A stretch of DNA of 64,000 nucleotides from Caecitellus pseudoparvulus (lineage: Eukaryota > Bigyra: Bicosoecida), in contig CBFFRQ010000043.1 of assembly GCA_965644315.1 (NCBI GenBank), forward strand, positions 620,001 to 684,000, read 5' to 3'. The notes below the pieces were generated by a model. It worked only from the letters and a program-made list of their open reading frames with translations. It did no database searches and was not told where the DNA came from. Position 1 is the stretch's first letter, and each line of letters opens with the position of its first letter. The position numbers were made by a program, and so were the translations under genes. Positions 1 to 12,493 of the stretch are shown here, one piece after another.

Positions 1-3000
1 TTGCGCCTTCCCTGCCTTGCGCCGCCGCTTCGTGCCGCTGGCAGGCGTACCACCACTGCCACTGCCACCGGCCGCTGCCTCGCTCAGCACACGGGGATGT
101 GCCTCCCACAGACGCTGCAGGAGGGTGCAGGCGTAGTACGCCGTGTCCCACGGCAGGGCTGCGGCAGCCTTGCGGGCCTGTGCCTGAGCCGCACGCCGCG
201 CAGCCACGGCAGGCGTCACCACACGCCCCCACCTGTCCACATCCCCGTCACCGCTGGCATCACTGTCGTCGCCCTCCAGCTCCCCGCCGCCACCCGCCAC
301 TCCACTCGGCACGGCACGTGCAGTGTCAGGAGCACTGGCTTGCCCCGACCCACTCGCCGCACCCAGCAACGCCAGACTGCTCCCCCCTGCCGCCGCGGCA
401 TCCTCCACGTCACTCCCATCGCTATCACCATCATCCGCCGCTGCGGCGTCCTCCTCCAAGTGCTGGGCGTGCCGCATGGCTGCCGAGGCAGCATCACTCG
501 CCTGCGCCTCCTGCACGCCCTCCGGTTCAGGCGCCAGGGCTGATCCATCACCCCCATCGCCCGATCCCCACCAGTCATGCCCAAACGTCTCCCTCCCTGC
601 AGCAGCCTTCGCCTCGCTCGCCGCCAGCTTGCTCGCGTACACGCCAGCCAGCTCCTCCTCGGCACTGCGCATGGCACGCACAGCACTGGCCACCTCCTCC
701 GCTGCCCGGTTCATAGCCTTGGCCAGACGACGCCCCACCAGCAGCTCAGGACTGCTGGCGCCCGCCAAGCTCAGGGTGTGCAGCCCCACCCGGCGCATGG
801 CTCCACCCGCCTCGCCACCTGCCCACGACGCAGCCATGTCCAGGAGGCTGCCTGCCTGCCCAGGCTCCACGCTCGCCAGCAGGCTCTGCAGCACGGCGCC
901 CACACCAGCACGCACTTGCAGCATGGGCTCCAGACCCAGCCGCTGCACGAGGGCCACGAACATGGGCGCCGCGTGCTCCGCCAGCACCGGCGGCGGAAAC
1001 TGCTTGATGATGGCCAGCAGCATGTCCAGGACTGCCAGCCGCCCCGCCTGCTGGGAGTACGCCAGGTTGGCCAGGAAGAAGTGCATGTACCCTGCCAGGC
1101 GCTTGGCCGACAGCGGGTAGTGCAGGAGGTACGTGAGGAAGACACGCGCACACTGCGCCCGGGTGGCAGGCCGCGTGCCCTGCACCATGAAGTGAGACAC
1201 CGCGTCCATCGTCTCGTACAGCTCAGGTGCCATGAGGCGGCGTGTGACGATGCACCGCAGCAGCTGCAGCGTCGCGCCGGCCCGCTGGGGGTGCTGCAGG
1301 TCTGCCGCCACCAGCACCAGCAGCGCCGACAGCTGGCCCTCGCTGATGGTCGCCCCACGCAGGTGCTTCAGCATGGCCACAGTGGCCCGGGCCGCACACT
1401 GTGCCAAGGCATCCCGCACTGGGCCAGCGGACCGCCCGCCCCCTGCCGTGGACCGCACGTGCCGCAGGATGGCCTTGGAGATGCCCTTGGCGTTGGGCTC
1501 CATGGACGGCAGGGCTGCAGTGTGCGGCAGCAGCAGGGTCAGACCGCGCAGGGCCAGCGTCAGCAGGTCGCTCTGCCGCGTGCTGGTCAGTGTGTGGGCC
1601 AGCAGCGGCACGAAGGGGTCCAGGTCAGGGAGGGTGCCGCCTTCCTCCGCAGGGGCCAGGGACACCACCCGCTTGCGCAGGGACGCCTGCAGCAGGTTCA
1701 GCCCCAGCCACACCAGCTTGCCAGCGGCCAGGGCATTGCCGCCACTGGACCCCACGGACTCGGACAGCCCGTCCCGCGTCCACACGTACCGGCCCGTCCC
1801 CGTCATGCGTGGCTCGGGCGCGATCTTGTGTGTGTCTGTGGGGAAGGCCGTGATGCCCAGTGCTGCGGCAGATGCTGAGCGGGGCGTCGGGGCGCCTGTG
1901 GACGCCTGTGGCGCAGCAGGTGCTGAACCACCCTCCCCACCACCACCATCGCCCTCCTCCTCAAACACCGCCGCCAATCGCGCAGCCGCTGACGAGATGG
2001 CACCAGCGGACATGAGGGCCCCCACTGCGCCATCACCACTGCCCGTCGCCACCATGCCCGCGTTGCCCAGCACTGCACCCATGCTGGCCTCCACCGCCGT
2101 GTACGGGTCGTGCACTGTCCACGCGGCAGCCTGCCCCAGTGTCCGCCGCCGGGCCCGGGCCGCCTTCTCACGGCGCAGGGCGACACTGGCCCTCGCAGCG
2201 GCCAACAGTGCCTGCCTGTCCCCCGACGCGGCCGCCTGCCCCACACTTGCCGCCGCTGCCATGGCCGCCTCTTTGGCCCGCCACCCCTCCCGCACATCTC
2301 GCCCGGCGTGGTGGGCAGCAGCCAGGGCAGCCTCTGTCGCCACGCCAGGCGTCATGAGGTTGTCCCGCACCAGGCAGAACACCAGCATGAGCAGGCCCGG
2401 CGGCGAGGCACGCACTGCCACGTTGGCCAGCAGCCCAGCCACGCCCTGGCTCAGCAGCTCATCCACCGCCCTGCGCACACGGGCCACTGTGCCCTGTGCC
2501 TTCAGGGCCAGCATGGGCGGCGCCAGCAGTGCGTGCACGGCCAGGTGTGGCAGGAAGGGCACCACGCGCGCCAGGAGGCCGTACGTCTCGTAGGAGCGGC
2601 AGGACTTGGCCTCTGCCAGGGCGATCTTGGGCTTGAACCCCGAGTCCACCTGCCGCGCCAGAGCCACCGCGCCCATGACGTCGTTCATGACCATGTCCAG
2701 CAGCAGGGGCAGGGAGGACACCAGGGCGTCGCTGGCGGGGGACAGCTGCTCATCCCCCTCGCCGTCCCCATCCGCGTCTTGGACACCAGGCGTGGGGGGG
2801 TCCAGCTCCCCCCCCTCCACCAGCCCCGCCAGGATGGCGTGCACCGTGTGCCCCAGCACGTGCACCTGGTACCCCTCCTTCAGCGTACTGTGCAGCGCGC
2901 GCAGCGTGTACGGCATGTACTGTGCCCCCAGCTCCTTGGACACCGCCACCAGCGCAGCACGTGTGCGGTCCCGCACCTCCTGCGTCTTGCTCGTCAACAC

Positions 3001-6000
3001 GCCCGTCATGCGGGCCAGCACACTCGGCAGCTCCACGATGAACACACTCTGTGGCAGCGCCTTCAGCAGCTTCACCAGCGCCAGCGCGATGGGTGTGCGC
3101 AGCTGGGCGGTGCGGGGAGCGCTCCGGCGCAGGCGAGCCAGCGCCATGGCACGCCGAGGGTCTGTGCCGCCGGCACCAGCCGCGGTCACGTGTGCGTCCA
3201 GGCCTGTGGCCCGCTTGGCCAGGGGCTGCAGCAGCTCCTTCAGCTTCGGCAGCACACGCACGTACAGGTGCCGTGCCACATCCCCCGCGTCAGGGGTGAA
3301 GGCCGTGCTGCCCCGCCATGACAGCAGCACACCTCGCAGGCGCTGGGCCCAGGTGAGGGGGGCGACAGGCTGGGCGGGGGTCGCCTCCTCGCTTTCACCT
3401 GCACTGGCACCTGCACTGGCACCTGCCGCCTCGCCCTCACCATCCTCCTGCTCCTCTTCCTCGACATCGCTGTCATCGCTTGACTCACCCTCGCCATCCA
3501 CAGCGCGGCGCAAGGCAGCCAGCCCAGGCACACGCGAGGCTGCCTTGCGCCCCGCAGCCTGCAGCCGCCGCGCAGCCCCAGCCGTCATGGCGCCAGCGAT
3601 GACCACCTGCGTGTCGGGCGGCAGCTCCTCAGCCACCTCCCACGGCAGCGCCTCCACCGCCTGCGCCAAGGCATCCATCAGCGCACGCTGCAGAGCGCCG
3701 TCGGCGTCCTGCTCACCGATCAGCCTGGCCAGCCGACGCAGCAGGTCGGTGTAGGCGGGCCACGCCAGGGCAGATGCGGCGGCACCGATGAGCGTCGCGC
3801 CTGCCCGCTGCAGCTCGTGGAAGTGCGCCGTCAGTGTCTTGCCCTTGCGCTTGCCAGGCGCCACAGGGTGGTCGAACAGCGCCTGCAGCGCCAGCGGCAG
3901 GATGATGTGCTGCACTGTGGCGGGGGCCAGCGCACAGTCGGGTGCTGTGATCACGGCGGCCACACGCTTGAAGGCGCGGGCACGGCGGTGCAACTTGATG
4001 TGTGCCAGGCCCGCCAAGGCGTCACGTGTGGCTGGCGTGTGCGGGTGGCCGTCCTGCCCCGACGCACTGGCGCCGCCCAGCACGACGTCACCCTCCTCGT
4101 CACCATCATCAGCATCCTCCTCCTCCGGCTCAGTGGCGGCACCAGCGCCGCCTGCACCGTCACCTGCGCCACCCTGTGATGCCTGCCCACTGCGGCCTGT
4201 GCTGATGGCACACAGCACTGCCGCGTCGGCGTGGAACAGCCTGCCAAGGTCCACGGCAGGCACCGCAGCGCCGCCTGGCCTGCCCAACACCTCCGGACGC
4301 AGGTGCAGGATCGGGCAGTCTGTCGGCAGCAGGGGGCCAGCACACAGCGGCGTCGTCATCCATGCAGCCGCCTCGCCCTGGGCCGACTCGGCCGACACAC
4401 CCACAGCCGCTGCGGCAGGGGCAGCTTCACACGCCCACCCCCGCACCAGCTCCACAAGCGGCGTGCAGGCTGGGAGGGGAGTGTCAGTTGCAGCCTCACA
4501 GTCATGGGCCCATGTCGCGGTGGATGGACCCACCAGCCACGTCACGTCACCCATCATGCCGCGTGGCCACTCGGCCGCCTCCACTGCCAGTGTCCGGAGC
4601 AGGCGCACGACAGTCCGCCGCACAGTGGACGAGGCTGACGCCAGGGACGTGCGCAGAGAGGGCGCCACCACTTCCACCAAGAGCGCCAACGCCCCTGCAG
4701 CGGACCAGCCACGTGCATCATGGCCACGGCCCTCGTCTGCCCGAGCACACAGCGTGAAGAACGGCACCACGGGCAGGCACAGCGGGCACTGGGTGTGCTG
4801 TGCTGCCCACGAGCCGATGCGTCTTGCGAGGTGGCAGATGATGCCGTCCAGCACGGAGCCTGCAGTGGTGGACACTGCCACGTCGTCGTCATGCAGGCAG
4901 GCAGCTACTTGCTGCAGCAAGGCTGGCGCCAGCACAGTCTCGGGCCCTGGCGTGCCCAGGATGGCCGCCATGTGGCCGCCGCGTCCACCCTCCTCCTCAT
5001 CCCCCTCGCCCGGCTGCAGCGTGCGCAGGGCGGCCAGGATCGTGTCAAAGTCAGGTAGGCCCACCCGCTTGGAGGAGCGGGCGTTCAGCTTTTGCAGAGT
5101 CTGCAAGGGGGCCTGGGCTTCGATGCCAGGGAGGGCGCCAATGAGGCGCACGACCTTGCGTCGCGTGTCACCCAGCACTGCGAAGGGCCCTGGCGCGAGG
5201 AGACCAGTCAGGAGGGGCAGGTGCACCTTGGCTGCTGCGGGGGGGATGCTGGGCGCCAGGCGCAAGAGGACATCAAGGAGTGCCGCCCGTGCATCCCGTG
5301 CCGCCACGCCCCCTGCTGCGGAGCCGCCTGCAGCACCCAGCTCGTCGGCGCCACCCTGGGACACGCCGCCTGCCCGGCGCAGGCGCGCCACGTCTCGCTG
5401 GCTGGGGGCCACCTGGGGCAGGAGAAGAGCGAACAGGCGCAGGGTCATGTCCCCGGCCGCCGCCTGGCCGCCGCCCTGTACGACGCTGTCGGCAGCGTGC
5501 ATGACCAGGGCCAGCTCCCGGCGGGCAAAGGCCTTGGCGGCATTGCGTTGGGCGGCCACGGCCTGCCGCCGAGCCCCCACGCCCATCATGGTGGCCTCGT
5601 CCACCCCGTCCACGTTCACAGGCGCGACGCCGGCGACGTCCCCCTCTTGCAGGGACGTCATGATGGACTCTGCCCGGCCTCGAGCGGCGATGCGCACCGT
5701 GAGCGCATGCAGCAGCAGGGGCAGGTGTGCCCGCAGGCTGGCCGGGCCGGAGGGGATGCGGTACTGCGCTGCCGTGGCGGGGTCCATCCCTGTCTCCTGC
5801 TGCACGAGGGGTGTCAGGGCCGTGGTGCCTTCCCCTGCCTGCCCCAGGGCTGCCACAGCGGCGCCCATGTCCACCGCCTCCGTGCCAGCGGGCGGGCCGA
5901 ACGCCAGGCGCATGAGGGCTTCAGCAATGCTGAAGGCGGGGTCCAGGATGGCGGGCGCAGGGGAGGTGCCGGTGATGACAGATGCCACAGTGACACGGCC

Positions 6001-9000
6001 TTGGCTGGGCAGGCCAGGGTGGGTGAAGTCGCCCGCCCCGTGGGTGCCCTGTGCCACACTGGGTCCCCACACGCCCATGCCTGCCGTCAGCGTCTGCAAC
6101 ACCGCAGGCACGGCGCCCGGGAAGATGGCAGGGCTGAGCAGGAGAGGGGCGGTGGCAGGGTGGCTGGACAGGGCGTGCAGCAGGCGCAGCATGTACGGCG
6201 ACCGCTTGCCCTTGCAGGCGTGGAGGGGCAAGTCCGTCACGGCGGGGGCAAAGGTGGGTCCCAGTGCCGCCAGGAAGTGCGGCAGGATGGGGTGTTCTGG
6301 GAAGGCGCGCACGGCATCCGTGAGGCGCTGCAGGCACAGCCCACGCACCTCCTGGGCGCGGGCGTCCACCCCCTCGCTGCGCTTGCGCGCCAGCAAGGCT
6401 GCGTGGTCCTCCTCCTCCTCGTCATCACTTGCTTCGCTGCCAGAGGCCGAGGCACGGTCCTCCTCCGCGTCTGCCGCCTGGGCTGCCAGCACGGCCGTGG
6501 CGTGCTGGTACAGGGCGGCGATGGGGGCCAGCAGCAGGTGCAGGTGTCCATGCACTGCACGGCCCATCTGCTTGAGGATGTGCTGCGCCATGTGCAGGAA
6601 GCCGATGGCGCGGGGGGCGGGCACTGCGCCTGCCACGGCCCCAAAGAGGTCCACGCAGGCCTGGGCCTGGGCAGCGTCTGTCGGGACTTGCGGAGCGAAG
6701 GGGATGTGCTTGGACCCGGGGAGGAACTCCTGCGCGTACGCCTGCGCCAGGGCCGCGTCCACGGCGTTGGTGGGCGCAAAGCCAAAGTCTGCGGGCATGT
6801 CTGCCACGTCGGCGTCCTCGGGCATGAGCACGGTGAAGGAGCGGAGGGTCAAGTACACCATGGCGGACAGCTCCCGCGGCGCCAGCCCGGCGAGGTAGGA
6901 CAGGATGGCGGCCCGGCGGGCGTACTGCGCGGTGCGTCCCCCCCCTCCCTGGCGCTGCATGATGCGCCCGAAGAGGATGCGGATGAGGGTGGGGATGAGG
7001 GCACGCCGGTGCTCGGTGCCGATGCCGCCGGCGCCTGGCGCCAGGGAGAACCGCGTCAGCTCTGTGCGGAAGGACGCCTCTGTGACCAGGGCAGTCATGG
7101 ATGCCTTGTACGGCACGATGTGGGACGGGCCAAAGGCGAGGAGCAGGCTCAAGCCAGCCTTGGCCAGGCCGCCCTGGGGCTTGCTCAGCAGGCGCACGGC
7201 CAGCTGCTGCAGGGTGTCGGCAGCGGGCACGTGGGCCCACGAGTGCACCTTGGCGAACATGCGGACGAAGTTGGCCAAGCGGTGGGTGGTGTCGCGGGCA
7301 GGCATGGGCAGGGTGGGGGCGCCATCGGCAGCCCGGGGGTCCACCTGGGCGCCTTGGTCCGGCGGCACATCGAGAATGGCAGACAACACCACAGCGCCGC
7401 TGGCAGCCTGGGGCAGGGGACTGCTGTCCACAATGCCGCCGTGGCGGGCGGGGAGTGCGCCCGCGGGGGCGTCTGCCGCCAGTCGCCGCAAGGCACTGGG
7501 CAAGCGCAGCTCAATGGCGTCTGGATCATTGCGCCCAGCGCCAGCGTAGTAATCCCGCATCGTGCTGCCGAGAGCCAGGGCCACCAGGGGCAGGGCATGC
7601 TTGCGCAGGAAGCGCTGCGCCTGCCCCAGCAGCTGAGTGAGGCCTGCGTGCAGGGTGCCTGCATCCACGTGCCCCGCGGCGCCCAGCGCCAAGACCTGCT
7701 CCCGGGCCACGCTGGCCATGAGGAGGCGGCCAGAGGTCCACCGGCCCTCCCGCGCGGCATTCAGGTCCCCCACCTGGTTGGCCACGCTGGGCATGAGGGA
7801 CGCCGCGCCCACGGTGCCGTACACCGCCCCCAACACGAAGCGAGTGTGCAGGCGCGTCTGCTGGGGGGACTCCCGCAGACCCGCCGACCCAGCCAGCGCA
7901 GACACCAGGCGGCCAGCCACCAGCGCGGCGGCGTCCGTGCCGCTCTCCTCGGCTTGGACTGCCAGCGTCTGCGGTGCTGCCAGCACGGCGCCGTCCGTGC
8001 CGTCCAGCAACACGTGCAGCAAGGCAGCGTGGGACAGGTCCACGCTGGGGCGGGCGCAGGTGGCATGCAGGACGGCCCGTGCCAGCAACGGCCAGGCCAG
8101 GGGCTTGACGTGGTGCAGCGCCAGGCCTAGCAGCGCCTGTGCGGCGGTGTACAGGGGCTTGAAGCGAGCGTGCAGCGCGCCCAGCGCCGCGCCCACCACG
8201 GCGGCGCCCTCTGCATCCTCCAGCACGCCGGCAGCCAGCATGCGGCCCCAGCGCTGCAGGCCTAGCGTCAGGGGGCGCTCAGTGAGCAGGGTCTTGGGCA
8301 TGAGCTCCAGCTGGAAGGCCTTGAGCAGCACGTTGCAGGGCCCTGAGAAGGCTGCCAGCACGGTGCCCTCGTCTGCGCCATCCTCGTCGCTGTCGGAGGA
8401 AGAGGAGGCTTCGCTGTCGCTCGCACCATCGCCACCTGCGTCGGCCGCACCTGTGCTCGCGGCTTTGGCGGCTGAGCGAGGCGTGAAGGGCGCGCTGTGG
8501 AATTGGCACAGCAGCTGCAGGGTGAGCAGGCGTGTGCTGCGCTCGGGAGAGGCGAGGGCCACGAGAGCCCACCTGCCCAGGACTTGCCGCAAGGCGTCCC
8601 GGCCCAGCGCCCCGTGCAGTCGCCGCAAGGTGCCATCTGCTGCCAGGACGGGGGCCACGTCGTGAGTCAGCGCCGCTGCTGCGTTGGCTGCCTTTGCGAA
8701 GAGGAAGGCGGACCGCAGAGCCGCGACGCCCAAGCCCCCTGCCAGCAGGCGCTGGCGCATGAAGGCGGCGGTGAAGTGGCTGCCGGCCTCCTCAGCGCCT
8801 GGCCCCGCCACATCGGGTGTGTCGGACAGGCGCCAGGCGCTGTACCAGAGCGCCTGGTGTGTGGCGACGTCCCCGGCCCACTGCAGGGCGAGTGAGATGT
8901 CTGCATCTCCCAGGGCCTGCACGCCCGGAGGGGGGCTCGTCTTTGGCTCAGGGGGGGTCCCGAACGCCATGAGGGCGGTGTCGGCGCTGGCTGGCGCGCC

Positions 9001-12000
9001 ACAGGTAGACAACGTGACGCTTGCAGCGAGGGCCAGCGCCGCTGCCGTCAAGCGCTGGCCCACCACACCCTCGTCAGACAGCATCGCGCGCGTGGGGCCG
9101 CTCCCGCCCAGCGCCGGCATCCAGTCGCCCCCAGCCTTGGCCTTGCGTAGCAGAGCGCGAGCCAGGGCCACTACGGCGGGCAGCACTGCCTCCCCCTCCA
9201 GGTGCAGCGCGCACAGCGCCTCCAGGGCCACACTTGCCTCGGCGAGCTGGGACAGGGTGCCAGTGGGCAGAAGCGCCTGCACCGCCCCCACGATGGCCAG
9301 CGCGACCTGTGTGCCTGACACACCCTGCACGTCTTCGGGGCTAGGCGCCTTGCCGGCGGACATGGCTGGGGCGCTGGCTGTCGCCTCCCGAGGGCGCTTG
9401 CGGGACTGCCGGGCGCGCTGGGACGCTAGTACTGCTGCGTGCCACGCACGGGGTTGCTCCTTGGCGCGCTTGGCGGGGGTGGCGGCCTTGCCCTTGCGGC
9501 GTGGCTTGGCGGCGGTGTCCTGGGCGACGGCACCAGGCTGGCCCGGCGCCGACGCCAGCAGCATGAGGCGTCCCGTGGGCCCCACGCACTTGCCCAGGGC
9601 TGGTGCGAGGTCGTCCAGGGCAGTTCGAGCAGCGCCCGTGGCGGCATCCACCTCCGGCAGAGCCCTGGCCGTCACCTCTGTCGCGCCGTTGAGGGCGTCC
9701 CACATGGCGTGCAGGCTGCTGACGAGGGGCGCGGCGCAGAGCAGGACGGCAGAGGGCGCTGTCGCCGCTGTCGTGGCACTCGCCATGGGCTGCAGGATGG
9801 CCATGCAGCCAGGGATGAGGCTGGCGATGAGCTCCGCGCGCGCAGGCACGGCACGCAGGGCGGCTCGCCCCGCACGCCCCTCGCAGTCCCCCACCGCCAT
9901 CACCAGCGCATCACGGCAGAACGCCAGCTGCAGTGCGGTGAGGGCCAGGGGTGCGGGGGCGCCGGTGCCGGCCGTGGAGGCGGAGGGTGCCGCCGTCCCC
10001 GAGGTGATGAGGGCCAGCGGACCCGCCGCGCCATCTTCCTGCCCACCAGAGACACCTTCACTGTGCTGGCACTGCACCAGCCTTGCAGCGTTGAGCATGG
10101 CTGCGCCGAGGGCGGTGGCCTCAGCTGCAGTGGGAACGCACTGGGTGGTGGTGTGCCCCAGGGACTGGGAGTGGGGCTGCACGCCATCCACGCCCTCCGT
10201 CGAGGCGGTGGCAGTGAACACGCCCCTCACCAGGGCAGTCAGCCCCTCCAGGCGCTTGGCCAGCGCACCGTCGTCTGTGAGGCTGCCTTCCTCGCCGCCG
10301 CCCTCCTCCTCCTCCTCCTCGCTGGCGTGGCCTGGTGCACCTCTGCCCCCCTCCTTCACCTCCTCCTCTTCCTCAGCTGCCGCTGCCTCGGCGGCTCGGC
10401 GGGCCAGCATGGCTGCCACCTTGCCCTGCCGCCTGCGCTTGCCGACGCCACGGGCCAGGCAGACCTTCCAGACGTTGATGAGCAGCATGAGGCCGGCGGC
10501 ACGGGCAAAGCCAGAGCAGAGGCGGTGGCCCAGCACGGCAGGGTCCAGCACTCGCCGCAGGGTGGACATGAGGCGCCCAGGCTCCCCCGTGTCCAGCGTG
10601 AAGCGCCAGCAACTGGCGGCGTGCCAGCGTGTCAAGCAGGCCAGCACGCGGGCAATGTGCAGCGACAGCGAGGCGGCCAGGGCGGCGTCTTGCGTACTGC
10701 GGGCCGGCTCTGGGGCAGCGTGCCCCTCGCCCACCGCGTCTGTGCTGCGTGGGCGCTTGGAAGGGGGGGGCACCCCCGCTGCGGCGGCCCATGCGCCCAT
10801 GGCCGCCCGCACCTCCCCGTGCAGCACCTTCAGCACTGTGCCGGCAGCGTCGTTGCTCAGGCCTCGCTGCAGGGACGTCAGCGTCATCTGCAGCACCTGC
10901 ATGCGGCGCACCAGCTTCGCGTCGGAAGCCTGGGACACCTGCACAGCGTCGGCGGCCTGGGAAGTGGAGGCTGGTAGCGGGCTAGCAGCGGCCTTAGGGC
11001 GGCACGTCTTTAGCGCAGCAGCCAGCAAGTCTGGCGCACGGGAGTGCAGGCCTTGCTGCACGCCCTGCAGCAGTTGCAGGAGCAGGGCGGACATGCCCTG
11101 CTTGAGGTCGTGGGGGCGGTCGCCGGGCTGGTCTGGGAAGGCGCCACGCTGCCAAGGCTGGGCGGCATCTGGCAGGGCGACAGCCCCGAGGCCGGCCCCC
11201 TCCTCGTCTGAAGCAGTACCCATGCTGCGCAAGAGGCCACAGGCGTGCTTGACCATGGCTTTGCTCTCCAGGCGCCGCAGGAGGTACGCGAAAGACTGAG
11301 CGCCAAAGTCACGAATGTACTCCCGAGGGTGTGCCAAGACTGGGCCGTACAGCTCCTTCAACCCTTCGACATCGGCAAGGAGCGGCTGCGAGAGGTACTT
11401 GAACAAGTATGCCAGGGTCTTGAACACCTCTGCCGTGAGCTCGGGCTGTGCAGGGGCAGGGAAAGGGCGGTATGGGAGAGTGTCTGCGGAAATCGACTCC
11501 AGTTTCCGCAGCCTGGCCAGCGCCAGTGCCACCGCCTCGCACGCACAATGGAGGGGTTCAAGATGTCCATTAGGACAAGAAAAATAGACCTAAAGTCTTC
11601 GTACAGTTCTTGGCGCAAGTCCCTGTGCAAAACGTCGAGAAAGCGACGTGCACGCGGCGCTGGCGAAAGAGCAGGAACGAACAGAAGCTCACGCACCGGC
11701 CCAGCACCGTGAGGAGGTGCAGCAGGGACTTCCACGCCATGGTGCGCTCCTTGCGCAAGTGGCGCATGAAGGCGTCCACGATCTTGCGCTTGTGCAGCAG
11801 CAGCAAGGGCATGGTGCGGGAGAGTGGGTACACTTCCCGAGCAAAGTCGCCGTAGTCCCGGCTGCCGTCGATGTCCAGCAGCGTCGTGAGCTCCCCGGAG
11901 AAGAAGCACGCATGCTCGCCACCAGCCTTGGGCGCTGCACCCAGCTCGTGGCTGTCCTTCACCTGGCGCCCGATGGCCACATCCTGCGCGGCAGCTCGCT

Positions 12001-12091
12001 GGGACACGGAGTGGAACTGGAACCGCTTGGCGTGGGCGGCGCCTTCATTCCGGAAGCCGCCCAGGGCCGTGGAGCTGTACTCAAATGCCAT
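1..12091 (-). CDS. UTP20: UTP20/DRIM-like U3 snoRNP (SSU processome) component, 3' end off the window
   Basis: UTP20 is a giant HEAT-repeat scaffold of the nucleolar small-subunit processome that supports 18S rRNA maturation. Exons on the minus strand are 12091-11697, 11622-11547 and 11445 to beyond 1. Introns of 74 and 101 nt both start GTGCGT and end CACAG. The N-terminus (FQFHSVSQRAAAQDVAIGR, then LHHKxKIVDAFMRHL-like and LAYLFKYLSQPLLADV) and an internal TLQKLNARSSKRVGLPDF match the family as I remember it. The last exon stays open for 11.4 kb without a stop. At least 3,972 residues are present, against about 2,800 in human, with acidic and Ala-rich insertions. The final visible residues are a Gly/Ser linker and a basic KRRRKAGK tail, so the true C-terminus is probably just outside. 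The start is the first ATG in frame with the conserved N-terminus. Confidence 0.88.
11484..11511. repeat. Perfect 9-bp hairpin inside UTP20 intron 2
   Basis: CTGCGGAAA (11484-11492) and its exact complement TTTCCGCAG (11503-11511) flank a 10-nt loop. One arm overlaps a CRATTTCCG motif copy (11487-11495). The hairpin sits in the middle of the 101-nt intron. It could be an RNA stem or simply two facing copies of a DNA-binding site. Confidence 0.6.
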
Positions 12092-12493
12092 GGCGGGGCA
12101 AGCGCAGTCTGTGTGTGATGCCACACTGCCCGTGCTGCGCCGCGGTGCATCTCGTTCGGTTCGGAATTGTGGGTCAGGTGCGAGTGTGCGAGGAGGGCCA
12201 AGCCAGAGCCAGGCGCCTGGCAGGAAGCCATCCCGGCCACTGGGCAATTCGCGCTGCCCGTGCTTGCGTGAGACGTCTCCCGGGGCCGCCCGCCTGCGCT
12301 TTTGTGTGTTGTGTGGATGAGGTGTGCAGTGTGCTGCCTTGTGCCCGCCCAGGCTCCGAACAGCCCCTGGCGTGTCTGCCGCCTGCATCGGTGAGTGCGG
12401 GGCTTCTCCCACGCCTCGTCGCTGACGACAGCAGGGCAGGGCCCGGCCAGCGTCCAGGCCCTCCAGGAACACATCGGGGCATAGGTTCACAAC
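12092..12493. other. Intergenic, shared 5' region of UTP20 (-) and DOT1-like (+)
   Basis: About 400 bp separate two divergent start codons. I see no conserved coding potential, TATA box or RNA gene. By position it should hold both promoters. Confidence 0.5.

Noticed and set aside
3788-6898. Very long plus-strand open frames across 1-11.3 kb (the largest over 1,000 codons)
   Set aside because: They are antisense shadows of UTP20. Their translations are Ser/Ala/Arg/Pro-rich with no conserved blocks, while the minus frame reads as UTP20 without a stop.
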